Part shown: positions 47,153-55,565 of the stretch, piece after piece
Layout of the letters: every line of letters starts with the position of its first letter
How positions within the stretch are numbered: position 1 is the stretch's first letter
From: Shewanella sp. Isolate11
Lineage (GTDB): Bacteria > Pseudomonadota > Gammaproteobacteria > Enterobacterales > Shewanellaceae
Assembly: GCF_022398315.1 (NCBI RefSeq)
Contig: NZ_JAKEVF010000001.1
Coordinates: 724,644-788,643, forward strand
Reading direction: 5' to 3'
DNA: 64,000 nt
Notes under the pieces: model-generated
The model's database searches: none
Seen by the model: only the letters and a program-made list of their open reading frames with translations
What the model was told of the DNA's origin: nothing
Made by a program: the position numbers and the translations under genes

Positions 47153-49780
47153 ATGCGACCATCTATTTTTAAGAAAAGTGTATTAGCTACAAATATTGCG
47201 TTACTCATGAGTGGTGTGGTGTCTGTATCAGCTATGGCTGCAGACGATGATGCTGCTACTACTGATAATATCGAAAAAATTGAAGTGCGCGGTATTCGTG
47301 CATCTCAACAGGCCAACCTAAACTCTAAGCGTTTTTCTAACGGAACCGTTGATGCGATTTCTGCAGAAGATATCGGTAAATTCCCAGATAAAAACGTTGC
47401 TGAATCACTTCAGCGTGTACCTGGTGTTACCGTTCAACGTCAATTTGGTGAAGGTGCAGGAGTGTCAATTCGTGGTGCAGGCCAAGATTTGACTCTTACT
47501 ACATTGAATGGCCAAAACGTGGCGTCAACCGGTTGGTTCGTACTAGAACCAGCAAAACGTTCTTTCAACTATGAATTACTACCATCTGAATTGGTTGGTG
47601 ATTTAGAAGTTTACAAATCTTCACAAGCTGACCTAGCTGAAGGTGGTATTGGTGGTACGGTTGTTGTAAATACCCGTAAGCCACTCGATATGGACCCTTG
47701 GACAGTTTATGCGTCTGTCGAAGGTCAGTATCAAACTGACTCAGGTGAAACTGATCCACTTTTCTCTGGCTTAACTAGCTGGAAAAACGAAGATGAAACT
47801 TTCGGTGTGTTGGTTTCTGGTGTACTACAAAATCGAAGCCTACAACGTCAAGGTGACGAAGCGTTCTGGGAATGGGGTGCAGGTCCTGTTGCTTTTGAAC
47901 AAGATCGTGAGCGTACAGCTTTAGCTGCAACACTGCAGTGGGCACCTACTGACTCATTGAGCTTTGTGTTTAACGCAATGGACATGCAAATGGCCGCTGA
48001 TAACACAAACTACGCGTTATGGTTTACTCAAAATGATACTTCATGGTCTGGTGCTCCAGGTTCTGGCGCATGGGATAATACAGAGTGGTTAGGTGGTTGT
48101 GGTCTTTGTGGCGGCGACGCACCAGGTGCTGATTCTGGTACTCAGGTAGCTGGTCCACTTAATCTAGCTTACTATCAAGCTCGTCCTCGTGAAGCAACAA
48201 TGAAATCACAAGTATTCGACCTAAAAATGGAATACAAAGGTGATGGTTATGAATTCAGTGTTCAAGTCGGTGATACGACTTCTAGCGGTGGTACTGATTT
48301 CGAAATGGTTGTAGAAGATGGTCCTGGTGGTTATGCACTTAATGGTGCAACTTATGATTTTACCAACGGTCATCAAACTTGGGATCTAAACGGTTTTGAT
48401 ACCGCCACTTATGATCCAGGTTCACTTATGATGGGTACTGGTAGTAACTTCAATAAAACACCTAAAACTGATGACGAAAGCTATATCCAAGCTGACATCA
48501 AGTTTGACGTTGATTTTGGTGTAGTTAATGCAATTAAAACTGGTGTTAAGTTCGCTAAGCACAACACGACCAGCCGTCGTTATGAGTTTATTCAAGATCC
48601 AAGCTTTAACCCACTTATCTCAACTGCGGGTCTAAATACTGGTTTATTCAGTGTGGGTACTAGCGAATACGATATTATTCGTTTCGATCCCGATGCACTA
48701 AAAGATATCGCTAAAGCCAGCATCATTGGCGAAACTGAAGATCTCGGTTCATATCGTGAAATCGAAGAAGATAACTATGCTGCATACGTAATGGCTAACT
48801 TTGCAACTGACGGTATGCGCGGTAACTTCGGTGTGCGTTATGCTGGCACTAACGCAAGTTCTATTTATTACCTCAACGGTGCTAAAACTAACACTGATGC
48901 GGATTACGGTGAATGGTTACCTAGCTTAAACGTTGTATTTGATCTATCTGAAGATGTATTGCTACGTGCTTCTGCAGCACGAGTAATGGCACGCCCTCAA
49001 TACGATGATATGTATACTAACCCAGATGTATTGGGTGCTAATGATGGTGTACCAAATAACCAATACTGGGTTGTGGGTAACGTAGGTCTTAAGCCATTTA
49101 TTGCTAACCAAATCGATTTAGGTGTGGAATGGTACTTCAATCCTGATTCATTGATTTCGGCCGCAGTATTTATGAAGGATGTTAAGAATTTCGTAAACTT
49201 TACCGAATATCATGCTGACAATGCTGATATCCCATTCCCAGGGGTATTACAACCTGATGAAGTGGCTGCCGGTTGGACGGTTCAAACTAAGGCCAACGGT
49301 AAAGCGGCAACGATTCAAGGCTTGGAACTTCAGTATCAACAAGATTATGGTAATGGTTTAGGTTCGATTGTTAACTATACCTATACCGATACCAGCACTG
49401 ATGACGATACATTTAGCGATGGCAATCCATTCCTAAGCGACAGTTCACGTCACTCTTACAACGTAACCGGTTATTTCGAAAACGACATCTTCCAAGTTCG
49501 TTTAGCCTATAACTGGCGTAGTGAGTACATGATCCGTGAAACCGGTTCATACGGTAACCGCCTACATGACGCATACGGTAGCTTAGACCTAAGTGCTGTA
49601 TGGCATGTTACTGATTACCTAGATGTTAAGTTAGATGGTAACAACCTACTTGAAGAAGGTTCGCGCCAATTTGGTAACAACCAAATGCAAACTAACTTAA
49701 GTGGTTTCACCGATGGTTTCCCTGTGTTTGAGTACAACATGGCCCGTCGTATCACTTTAGGTGCAAGTGTACGTTTTTAA
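47153..49780 (+). CDS. TonB-dependent outer membrane receptor for GlcNAc/chito-oligosaccharides
   Basis: The precursor begins MRPSIFKKSVLATNIALLMSGVVSVSAMA, a signal peptide. A plug domain (about 45-190) has IEVRGIRASQQANLNSKR, DAISAEDIGKFPDKNVAESLQRVPGV and GEGAGVSIRGAGQDLT, and the C-terminal barrel ends in ARRITLGASVRF with a final Phe. Its 875 residues and late positions place it in the sugar-type TonB receptor family that takes up GlcNAc oligomers. The start at 47153 is preceded by AAGGGAAACGAG; an upstream frame beginning at 47078 overlaps the NagR box and is rejected. A terminator follows, then a SapC-like gene. Confidence 0.9.
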   Translation: MRPSIFKKSVLATNIALLMSGVVSVSAMAADDDAATTDNIEKIEVRGIRASQQANLNSKRFSNGTVDAISAEDIGKFPDKNVAESLQRVPGVTVQRQFGEGAGVSIRGAGQDLTLTTLNGQNVASTGWFVLEPAKRSFNYELLPSELVGDLEVYKSSQADLAEGGIGGTVVVNTRKPLDMDPWTVYASVEGQYQTDSGETDPLFSGLTSWKNEDETFGVLVSGVLQNRSLQRQGDEAFWEWGAGPVAFEQDRERTALAATLQWAPTDSLSFVFNAMDMQMAADNTNYALWFTQNDTSWSGAPGSGAWDNTEWLGGCGLCGGDAPGADSGTQVAGPLNLAYYQARPREATMKSQVFDLKMEYKGDGYEFSVQVGDTTSSGGTDFEMVVEDGPGGYALNGATYDFTNGHQTWDLNGFDTATYDPGSLMMGTGSNFNKTPKTDDESYIQADIKFDVDFGVVNAIKTGVKFAKHNTTSRRYEFIQDPSFNPLISTAGLNTGLFSVGTSEYDIIRFDPDALKDIAKASIIGETEDLGSYREIEEDNYAAYVMANFATDGMRGNFGVRYAGTNASSIYYLNGAKTNTDADYGEWLPSLNVVFDLSEDVLLRASAARVMARPQYDDMYTNPDVLGANDGVPNNQYWVVGNVGLKPFIANQIDLGVEWYFNPDSLISAAVFMKDVKNFVNFTEYHADNADIPFPGVLQPDEVAAGWTVQTKANGKAATIQGLELQYQQDYGNGLGSIVNYTYTDTSTDDDTFSDGNPFLSDSSRHSYNVTGYFENDIFQVRLAYNWRSEYMIRETGSYGNRLHDAYGSLDLSAVWHVTDYLDVKLDGNNLLEEGSRQFGNNQMQTNLSGFTDGFPVFEYNMARRITLGASVRF

Positions 49781-49804
49781 TTTAAGCTAAAAACGTGTAT
49801 AAAG

Positions 49805-49830
49805 AAAAAAGGGAGCTTGCTCCCTTTTTT
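49805..49830 (+). terminator. Terminator after TonB-dependent receptor gene
   Basis: AAAAAAGGGAGC / GCTCCCTTTTTT with a two-base loop, 25 bp after the receptor stop. The downstream genes may rely on read-through or a separate promoter. Confidence 0.9.
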
Positions 49831-49919
49831 AATACAAAAAACCAATAAATTGGCAGTATCTTTTTTGGGTATTGCACTGCAATTAGATAAATCATAAGAA
49901 GCCCTAAAAGGAGCCTGTA

Positions 49920-50615
49920 ATGAATGACGTTGTAATTCTTGATCCCGCTAAACACGGTCAATTTAAGCTAAAGCCTGCTAATTTCAGTCACGTTGCAGAA
50001 CAACATATTTTACCTATTTCATTACATGAGTTTGCCGCTGCGGCGACAGACTCTCCCATCGTCTTTGTTAAGAACAGTGAAACTGGTGAGTTTCAACCGG
50101 TAATGATCCTTGGGCTTGAGCCAGGACAAAATTTAAAGCAGAAAGAGGGCAAATGGCTAGGTAGCTATTTACCTAATATTTTAAAAGATTATCCGCTGAC
50201 GATTGTGATTAATCCTGCCGAACAAGAAAAGGTGTGGATTGGGGTTCGTGAAGACAGCCCACAAGTGAGCAATGATGAAGGTGAAGCGCTATTTAATGGC
50301 ATGGAAGAAACAGAGTTTCTTACCCAGCGTAAAAACAGTCTCATCCAACACTTTGAAGAAGATCAGGCGACTAAAGCCATAATGCGTTATTTTGCCGATA
50401 ACGAGCTATTAGTGTCGCAATCGTTAACCGTTAGAGTTGACGGTGAAGTTCGTACCATTAACGGTATCTATTTAATCGATGAAGCTAAGCTCAACCAGAT
50501 GGATGACGAAGCTTATTTAGGTCTGCGTAAGCGTGGTTTAATTGGCCCTATCTATAGCCATTTAACTTCACTACATCAGATAAATCGTCTTGCTGCATTG
50601 CAGACAGGTGCTTAA
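49920..50615 (+). CDS. SapC-family protein
   Basis: The 231-residue cytoplasmic protein has ISLHEFAAAATDSPIVFVKNSETGEFQPVMILGLEPGQNL and WLGSYLPNILKDYPL, then IWIGVREDS, which match SapC-like proteins (named from a Caulobacter S-layer gene) that accompany TonB receptors and halogenase-like genes in sugar-utilisation loci. Its function is unknown. AAAAGGAG precedes the ATG. It is followed 24 bp later by the first halogenase-like gene. Confidence 0.82.
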   Translation: MNDVVILDPAKHGQFKLKPANFSHVAEQHILPISLHEFAAAATDSPIVFVKNSETGEFQPVMILGLEPGQNLKQKEGKWLGSYLPNILKDYPLTIVINPAEQEKVWIGVREDSPQVSNDEGEALFNGMEETEFLTQRKNSLIQHFEEDQATKAIMRYFADNELLVSQSLTVRVDGEVRTINGIYLIDEAKLNQMDDEAYLGLRKRGLIGPIYSHLTSLHQINRLAALQTGA

Positions 50616-50639
50616 GTTAGCTTGCAATAGGTAAGTCGT

Positions 50640-52181
50640 ATGAAAGCCGCAAATAAAGCCGTAACGAATATCATCGTGGTCGGCGGAGGTACTGCCGGTT
50701 GGATCACGGCTTGCCATCTTGCAAAAAAATGGGTGACAAGCGAAGGTCAATATCAAGTGACCTTAGTCGAGTCACCCAATATTCCCACCATAGGTGTTGG
50801 TGAAGGCACTGTTCCTATGATGCGCGAGACACTGAAATACTTTGGTATCCGCGAAGATGAGTTTATTCGCCATTGCGATGTCACCTTTAAGCAAAGCGTT
50901 AAATTTATCGATTGGAACACGCCTAACTCCGGTGACTATTATCATCACCTGTTCGATTATCCCGCTTTTAAAGGCATCAGCGACTCTTGGCTCAAACAAG
51001 CCTGTGAAACTCGGAGGCCTTTTAGTGATCTCGTTTCGGTGCAAGGCCAACTTGCTGATGCAGGATTTGGGCCTCGCAGCATGGCAAATCCTCAGTTTAT
51101 TGGGCAGATGAATTATGCCTACCATCTGGATGCGGCGAAGTTTACCCAAATGCTTACTCGCTTTGGTATCGACAAGCTTGGTGTTAAGCATCAACTGGCA
51201 GAGGTTGTTGATGTCATTACCGATGATGAAGGTAAGATACTCAATTTAATTACCGATCAAGCCGAGATTTGTGGCGATCTTTATGTTGATTGTACCGGCT
51301 TCTCGGCAAGGCTAATTGGTCAAGCTTGCCAAGTGCCGTTTGTCGATAAAAGTAACGTGCTATTTGTCGATACAGCCTTGGTGGCACAAGTCCCTTATGC
51401 CCAAACTAATACACCAATTCCTTGTTTTACCCAGTCGACTGCGAAAGAGGCTGGCTGGATTTGGGATATCGGCCTAACTCAGCGCCGTGGCGTCGGTTAT
51501 GTTTATTCCAGTCGTTATAGCAGTGATGAACAAGCCGAAACCGTATTGCGTGAGTATTTGGGCTCCTCGGCTGAGGGGATTAGATTCAGAAAAGTTCCGA
51601 TGAAGGTGGGTTATCGTGCTCAATCTTGGCATCGTAATTGTGTTGCTATTGGGCTGTCATCTGGCTTTGTTGAGCCCTTAGAGGCGACGGGTTTGCTTAT
51701 TTTCGATGTAACAGCCCGTATGCTGGCCGAGTCATTACCTGCCAATGAGGCGATAATGGACACAGTGGCCAAGCGTTATAACCAGCGTGTACAACATGCC
51801 TGGAATAAGGTGATTGATTTCATCAAGCTGCATTATGTCGTCGCAAAGCGTGATGATAGTGAATTCTGGCGAGATAATCGTAAGCCAGAAACCATTCCTG
51901 AGTCGTTGCAGCAAAGTTTAGCGTTATGGCAGTACCATCAGCCTTCTGCTTATGATTTCGCTTCGACGCTCGAAGTTTTTAACTTAGAAAATTATCTGTA
52001 TGTACTCTATGGCTCTGACTTTGAAACTGAATCGTGTACGAGCTTATCGGCCGATGACGAGCTGTTATTGCAGCAACGTCAATCTTTGATAGATAAACAG
52101 ATTGCCATGCTAAAACCGCAACTCTTGCCCCACAGGCAGTTGTTACAGCGAATTGCACAATATGGAATTCAACTCAATTAA
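50640..52181 (+). CDS. Flavin-dependent tryptophan-halogenase-like protein 1
   Basis: The 513-residue protein has the N-terminal FAD motif IIVVGGGTAGWITACHLA, the LVESPNIPTIGVGEGTVPMMRETL segment, and DVTFKQSVKFIDWN, where the Lys in the middle corresponds to the catalytic Lys of PrnA-type halogenases. The C-terminal part has LYVDCTGFSARLIG and RAQSWHRNCVAIGLSSGFVEPLEATG. The family motif WxWxIP is GWIWDIGL here, so the Pro is missing. The substrate and even halogenase activity are unproven. It lies in a SapC-halogenase-TonB arrangement known from sugar loci. Confidence 0.85.
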   Translation: MKAANKAVTNIIVVGGGTAGWITACHLAKKWVTSEGQYQVTLVESPNIPTIGVGEGTVPMMRETLKYFGIREDEFIRHCDVTFKQSVKFIDWNTPNSGDYYHHLFDYPAFKGISDSWLKQACETRRPFSDLVSVQGQLADAGFGPRSMANPQFIGQMNYAYHLDAAKFTQMLTRFGIDKLGVKHQLAEVVDVITDDEGKILNLITDQAEICGDLYVDCTGFSARLIGQACQVPFVDKSNVLFVDTALVAQVPYAQTNTPIPCFTQSTAKEAGWIWDIGLTQRRGVGYVYSSRYSSDEQAETVLREYLGSSAEGIRFRKVPMKVGYRAQSWHRNCVAIGLSSGFVEPLEATGLLIFDVTARMLAESLPANEAIMDTVAKRYNQRVQHAWNKVIDFIKLHYVVAKRDDSEFWRDNRKPETIPESLQQSLALWQYHQPSAYDFASTLEVFNLENYLYVLYGSDFETESCTSLSADDELLLQQRQSLIDKQIAMLKPQLLPHRQLLQRIAQYGIQLN

Positions 52182-52201
52182 TACTTGATGACTTAGCGAT
52201 A

Positions 52202-52221
52202 ATACCAATCAATATAAGTAA
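52202..52221. repeat. Possible end fragment of the MITE family seen at 195-370
   Basis: ATACCAATCAATATAAGTAA resembles ATACCAATCAAAGTAA of the other element but has no partner end nearby. It may be a remnant. Confidence 0.3.
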
Positions 52222-52230
52222 TGCTGAGAT

Positions 52231-52268
52231 AAAAAACGCCGGAATTGATTATTCAATTCCGGCGTTTT
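52231..52268. terminator. Bidirectional terminator between the two halogenase-like genes
   Basis: AAAAACGCCGGAATTGA / TCAATTCCGGCGTTTTT, a 17-bp perfect stem around TTAT, with T runs on both strands. Confidence 0.93.
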
Positions 52269-52291
52269 TGATCGATGAGTCACTTTTAGAT

Positions 52292-53818
52292 TCAGCAGTT
52301 TTGTCCATGATGCAACTTATCTAAAAAACTCTGATGCGCTAAACACTGGCTGGTGGCTTGGGTTTTCTGCATATTGAGCTGTTTTAGCATCGCATCGATA
52401 GTCTGTTCGGTAACAGGCAGATTAATAGATGGTACGTGCTGCATGCCATATAAGACATAACGGTAGTTCTCATCGGAGAAAATCGAGCTAAAGCCGGTGG
52501 CGACATCGACGTGCTCACACACTTTGACTTTCCATAACGCCAGTTTTTCGGCCAAGCCTTGAGTGTATTTCACTGAAGCTTGTGCCTGTTGCCAAAACTC
52601 GGTGTCATCGCGGTTAGAAAGGCAATAATGCAATACGATAAACTGGCGTAAATCGTCATATAAGCCATTCATAGTGCGGTTATATGAATCTCTGATAGGC
52701 TGGGATGGATTGGCTGAGGTCAGATGGGTTGCCAGTAAACGAACACCTAAGTTGATCAGATGCAGACCCGTAGATTCAAGCGGTTCGATAAAGCCTCCAG
52801 CAAGCCCCATGGCGATACAATTGCCAACCCAAAACTCTTTGCGACAGCCAATTTTCATATCCAGATGAGTGGCTTTAAGGATTTTTTGCTCGTCGCCTAA
52901 ATAACGTCTTAATTCTGCCTCGGCTTGTTCGCGAGTAAGACGATTACCGTCGTAGACGTAACCAGTACCTTGGCGGTTTGTTAGGTCGATTTCCCACACC
53001 CAGCCATTAGTTAATGCTGTTGAAGTCGTATAAGAGCGTGGCGTGGTGTTTTCACTATACTCACGCTGTATTGCCACGGCTCGATTACAAGGTAATTCAG
53101 CCTCGAAGGATTGCCAGTTATCTGCTTTAAGTTTGTCGATTAGCAGGCCTTTAAAGCCAGTACAATCGATAAAAATATCGCTACTAAAGTGGCCATTATC
53201 GGTAATGACTTGGGTGATCTGTTGGTTTTCAACATCAGCATCGGTGACGTTGGCAACAATATGCTCAACACCGGCCGCGATGGCTTTTTTACGTAGGAAG
53301 CGCGCCATCAACACTGCATCAAGATGATAACCGTAAGGAACGGCACCTTGATATTGAGCACTGTTGAGTTGTTTTGGACTTAAATTATCGCGCATTAAAT
53401 TAAATGACAGACATGTTTGCTGTGCAAAATCACTAGGAATGCGTTGATTTTGCATGATCCAAGCGCTGGCGTTATCTACTGGACCGCACGGTTTTTGCTG
53501 CTCAAAAGGGTGGAAATAACTGTGAGTTTCTCCATTGACTGGCTTCATCCAGTTGTTGAATAAAATCCCTGTTTTGAGCGTCGCATTGGTTTCTCGCAGC
53601 AGTTCGGCTTCATCTATACCCATGGCGGCAAAGAAGAAGCGGATGCTGTGTACTGTGGCTTCACCGACGCCGATAATGCCAATATCTTTACTCTCAATAA
53701 GGCGAATATGAACCTGTTGCCCTTGTTGATTATATAAGCGTGAAAGGTAGAGTGCGGTCATCCAACCAGTACTACCACCACCGACTAACGTGATTGTTTT
53801 TAGTTTTGAATTAGTCAT
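52292..53818 (-). CDS. Flavin-dependent tryptophan-halogenase-like protein 2
   Basis: The 508-residue paralogue of the 50640 protein starts TITLVGGGSTGWMTALYLSRLY (FAD motif) and has IIGVGEATVHSIRFFFAAMGI and NATLKTGILFNNW, with the catalytic Lys position kept. Later motifs are FIDCTGFKGLLID, GWVWEIDLTNRQGTGYVYD and VGNCIAMGLAGGFIEPLESTGLH. WxWxIP reads WVWEID, again without Pro. RBS AAAAGGACG precedes the ATG. It follows the permease gene by 14 bp on the minus strand and is divergent from copy 1 in the opposite direction. The substrate is unknown. Confidence 0.85.
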   Translation of the reverse strand: MTNSKLKTITLVGGGSTGWMTALYLSRLYNQQGQQVHIRLIESKDIGIIGVGEATVHSIRFFFAAMGIDEAELLRETNATLKTGILFNNWMKPVNGETHSYFHPFEQQKPCGPVDNASAWIMQNQRIPSDFAQQTCLSFNLMRDNLSPKQLNSAQYQGAVPYGYHLDAVLMARFLRKKAIAAGVEHIVANVTDADVENQQITQVITDNGHFSSDIFIDCTGFKGLLIDKLKADNWQSFEAELPCNRAVAIQREYSENTTPRSYTTSTALTNGWVWEIDLTNRQGTGYVYDGNRLTREQAEAELRRYLGDEQKILKATHLDMKIGCRKEFWVGNCIAMGLAGGFIEPLESTGLHLINLGVRLLATHLTSANPSQPIRDSYNRTMNGLYDDLRQFIVLHYCLSNRDDTEFWQQAQASVKYTQGLAEKLALWKVKVCEHVDVATGFSSIFSDENYRYVLYGMQHVPSINLPVTEQTIDAMLKQLNMQKTQATSQCLAHQSFLDKLHHGQNC

Positions 53819-53832
53819 TTTTAACGTCCTTT

Positions 53833-54738
53833 TTATTCAGCCAACATGGCTGCGCCGGTAAGAATTATCCAGCTTGAAAAAAACAGTTTTAGCTTTAATA
53901 CCGGCAGATATAACGCCAGTTTGCGTGCCAGCAGTCCACCGATAACAGCGCCTGGGCCTGCAAATAACACTAAATAGAAATCGGCCGCACTGTTTGGCCC
54001 TAGATGAACAGGGCTCGCTGACCAGACACTGATGGCAGAAACCACGACACCAGTGGCGATTGCCATTTTTGCACATACACCTCGTAACATCAGGTAAATA
54101 ACCACTAACTCACCAACACCTACCGATAACCAAGTGGTGATAATACCGCCAAAAAATCCGATGCTTGCAAGCATCAAATAGTCGATGTGAATGATGTTGA
54201 AGTTATGTGTTTTTTTGTTTTGTTGACTGCTGTATATGAGGGTGATACCAAGCAGGATAGAAAAAAGACTAAAGCCGAAATGTAAAGATGCGGGGGAGGG
54301 CAAATTAGCGCCGTAGCTTGTCCAAATGCCGGCGATGGAAAACAGGCTAATTATGCTAACGAAAGGCAGAAAATAGTGCCATTGACCTTGAGTCTTTTGG
54401 TGACGCAGATAATACCAACTCCAAGATATCGCCCCAGCTGTCATACCGAAGCATTGGATGGCAAATGATGTGGATAAACTTTGTGCATCATTAAAGCCCA
54501 AATGGGTAAATACGGGGATAAAAATGACCCCGCCGCCAGCACCGGTTGCATTGGCAAAAATAGCCCCAGTGATCCCCAAAAATAGGTAGTGACCGAATTG
54601 GCTTATTAACTGCCATATTGCCGGAATTTGGCTAGCTGCCCACAAGCTCAATAAGAGTATCACCAGCAGGCTAATTGGTGCTGAAAACCGCTTGGAAAGC
54701 GATGTTGGCCTGATTGTATGTTCTGTTTCTATAGCCAC
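53833..54738 (-). CDS. TauE/SafE-type membrane permease
   Basis: The 301-residue protein has about eight hydrophobic segments and the family-like repeats GLTGAIFANATGAGGGVIFIPVFTHLGF and LLRGVCAKMAIATGVVVSAISV with DAQSLSTSFAIQCFGM. TauE/SafE permeases are proposed anion or sulfonate exporters/importers. Here the place in a GlcNAc locus suggests transport of an organic anion of the same pathway, which is an inference. The start is uncertain: GTG 54738 is preceded by AAGG, whereas an ATG 60 bp upstream lacks one. A NagR box lies at 54930, about 190 bp upstream. Confidence 0.75.
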   Translation of the reverse strand: MAIETEHTIRPTSLSKRFSAPISLLVILLLSLWAASQIPAIWQLISQFGHYLFLGITGAIFANATGAGGGVIFIPVFTHLGFNDAQSLSTSFAIQCFGMTAGAISWSWYYLRHQKTQGQWHYFLPFVSIISLFSIAGIWTSYGANLPSPASLHFGFSLFSILLGITLIYSSQQNKKTHNFNIIHIDYLMLASIGFFGGIITTWLSVGVGELVVIYLMLRGVCAKMAIATGVVVSAISVWSASPVHLGPNSAADFYLVLFAGPGAVIGGLLARKLALYLPVLKLKLFFSSWIILTGAAMLAE

Positions 54739-54929
54739 ATTAGTACACCTTTTGGCAATCTTGATTGGAATGCTATCAACTATTGTTACGGGTGTCACTG
54801 AAATGTTAATTGATATTTTTATTTATATAAATAATTGAAAAATAACAAATATATAAAATAAATTGATTTTTTTAGAGAAAATGTCAAAAAAATGTAGAAA
54901 TTATGTTCATCCTTGTGTAGATTAATTAA

Positions 54930-54943
54930 TGACAGCGTTGTCA
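54930..54943. promoter_or_regulatory. NagR operator 2 (permease/halogenase side and/or hexosaminidase side)
   Basis: TGACAGCGTTGTCA, flanked by AA and TT, lies in the intergenic region between the minus-strand permease-halogenase unit and the plus-strand hexosaminidase gene. Which of the two it controls cannot be told from sequence. Confidence 0.88.
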
Positions 54944-55094
54944 TTTGCTTGTGTGGCACGTTTGTTTTGTAAGGTATGCAGAGTTTAGGAAGAGGTCTCT
55001 TAAACTAGGCAATTGGCAATTACTGCACGATATTTTATTGAGCGTAATTGTGTTTGTACTCCTATTAGTCTCTCCCCAGATACTAGAGATAGCT

Positions 55095-55142
55095 AGGTGC
55101 TTTATTAATGTTAAAATCAATATTGCACCTAGCATTTTTTTA
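55095..55142 (+). terminator. Terminator-like hairpin in intergenic region
   Basis: AGCTAGGTGC pairs with GCACCTAGC around a long A+T-rich loop and is followed by seven T residues on the plus strand. It is not preceded by a called gene. Confidence 0.6.
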
Positions 55143-55565
55143 TTTGCGTTTGAGTGAATGGCTAATACCTTACTTTGATGTGCGGCAACAATAACAACTC
55201 GATACGCTTACTTGAGAAGGCGTCATTAAGAGGGCTGCAGTTTGAGCGCAATCAGGCTCATAAATCTCTTCGCTGACTTCCCACCTTGAGTCCTTTCGTT
55301 AATGAGAAGCACTGCACAATTAAATCGACTCCAATATAAAAGTGGTAACGCAGCTCGCCGATGAACTAACCGAATTAAAGAGTTGGTGCGCTACCTAAAA
55401 TAAGCTTATTTTGTTCGCTGATGGACGAAATAGAATGACGCATGGATAGTGTCCTTATCTAGATTCAGCCTTCAATTTATTGAGCTGCTGACAAGGGGGA
55501 AGATAGGGACTTTGCAATTACCTGCCGCAGAGTGGGTCATTGAATAAGACATTAAGAGGATGGTA

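Larger units (their letters stand above)
54739..55565. other. Intergenic region with NagR box and terminator-like hairpin
   Basis: This gap of about 820 bp holds NagR operator 2 (54930-54943) and a terminator-like hairpin (55091-55142): GCTAGGTGC (around 55099-55107) pairs with GCACCTAGC and is followed by TTTTTTT. Between them is about 150-190 nt with no coding support. The last 400 bp have no recognisable gene; AAAATAAGCTTATTTT at 55397-55412 is a perfect 16-bp palindrome. Confidence 0.5.

Noticed and set aside
54945..55157. 70-codon frame beginning with TTG next to NagR box 2
   Set aside because: It runs through the terminator-like hairpin, has no ribosome binding site and shows no family features.
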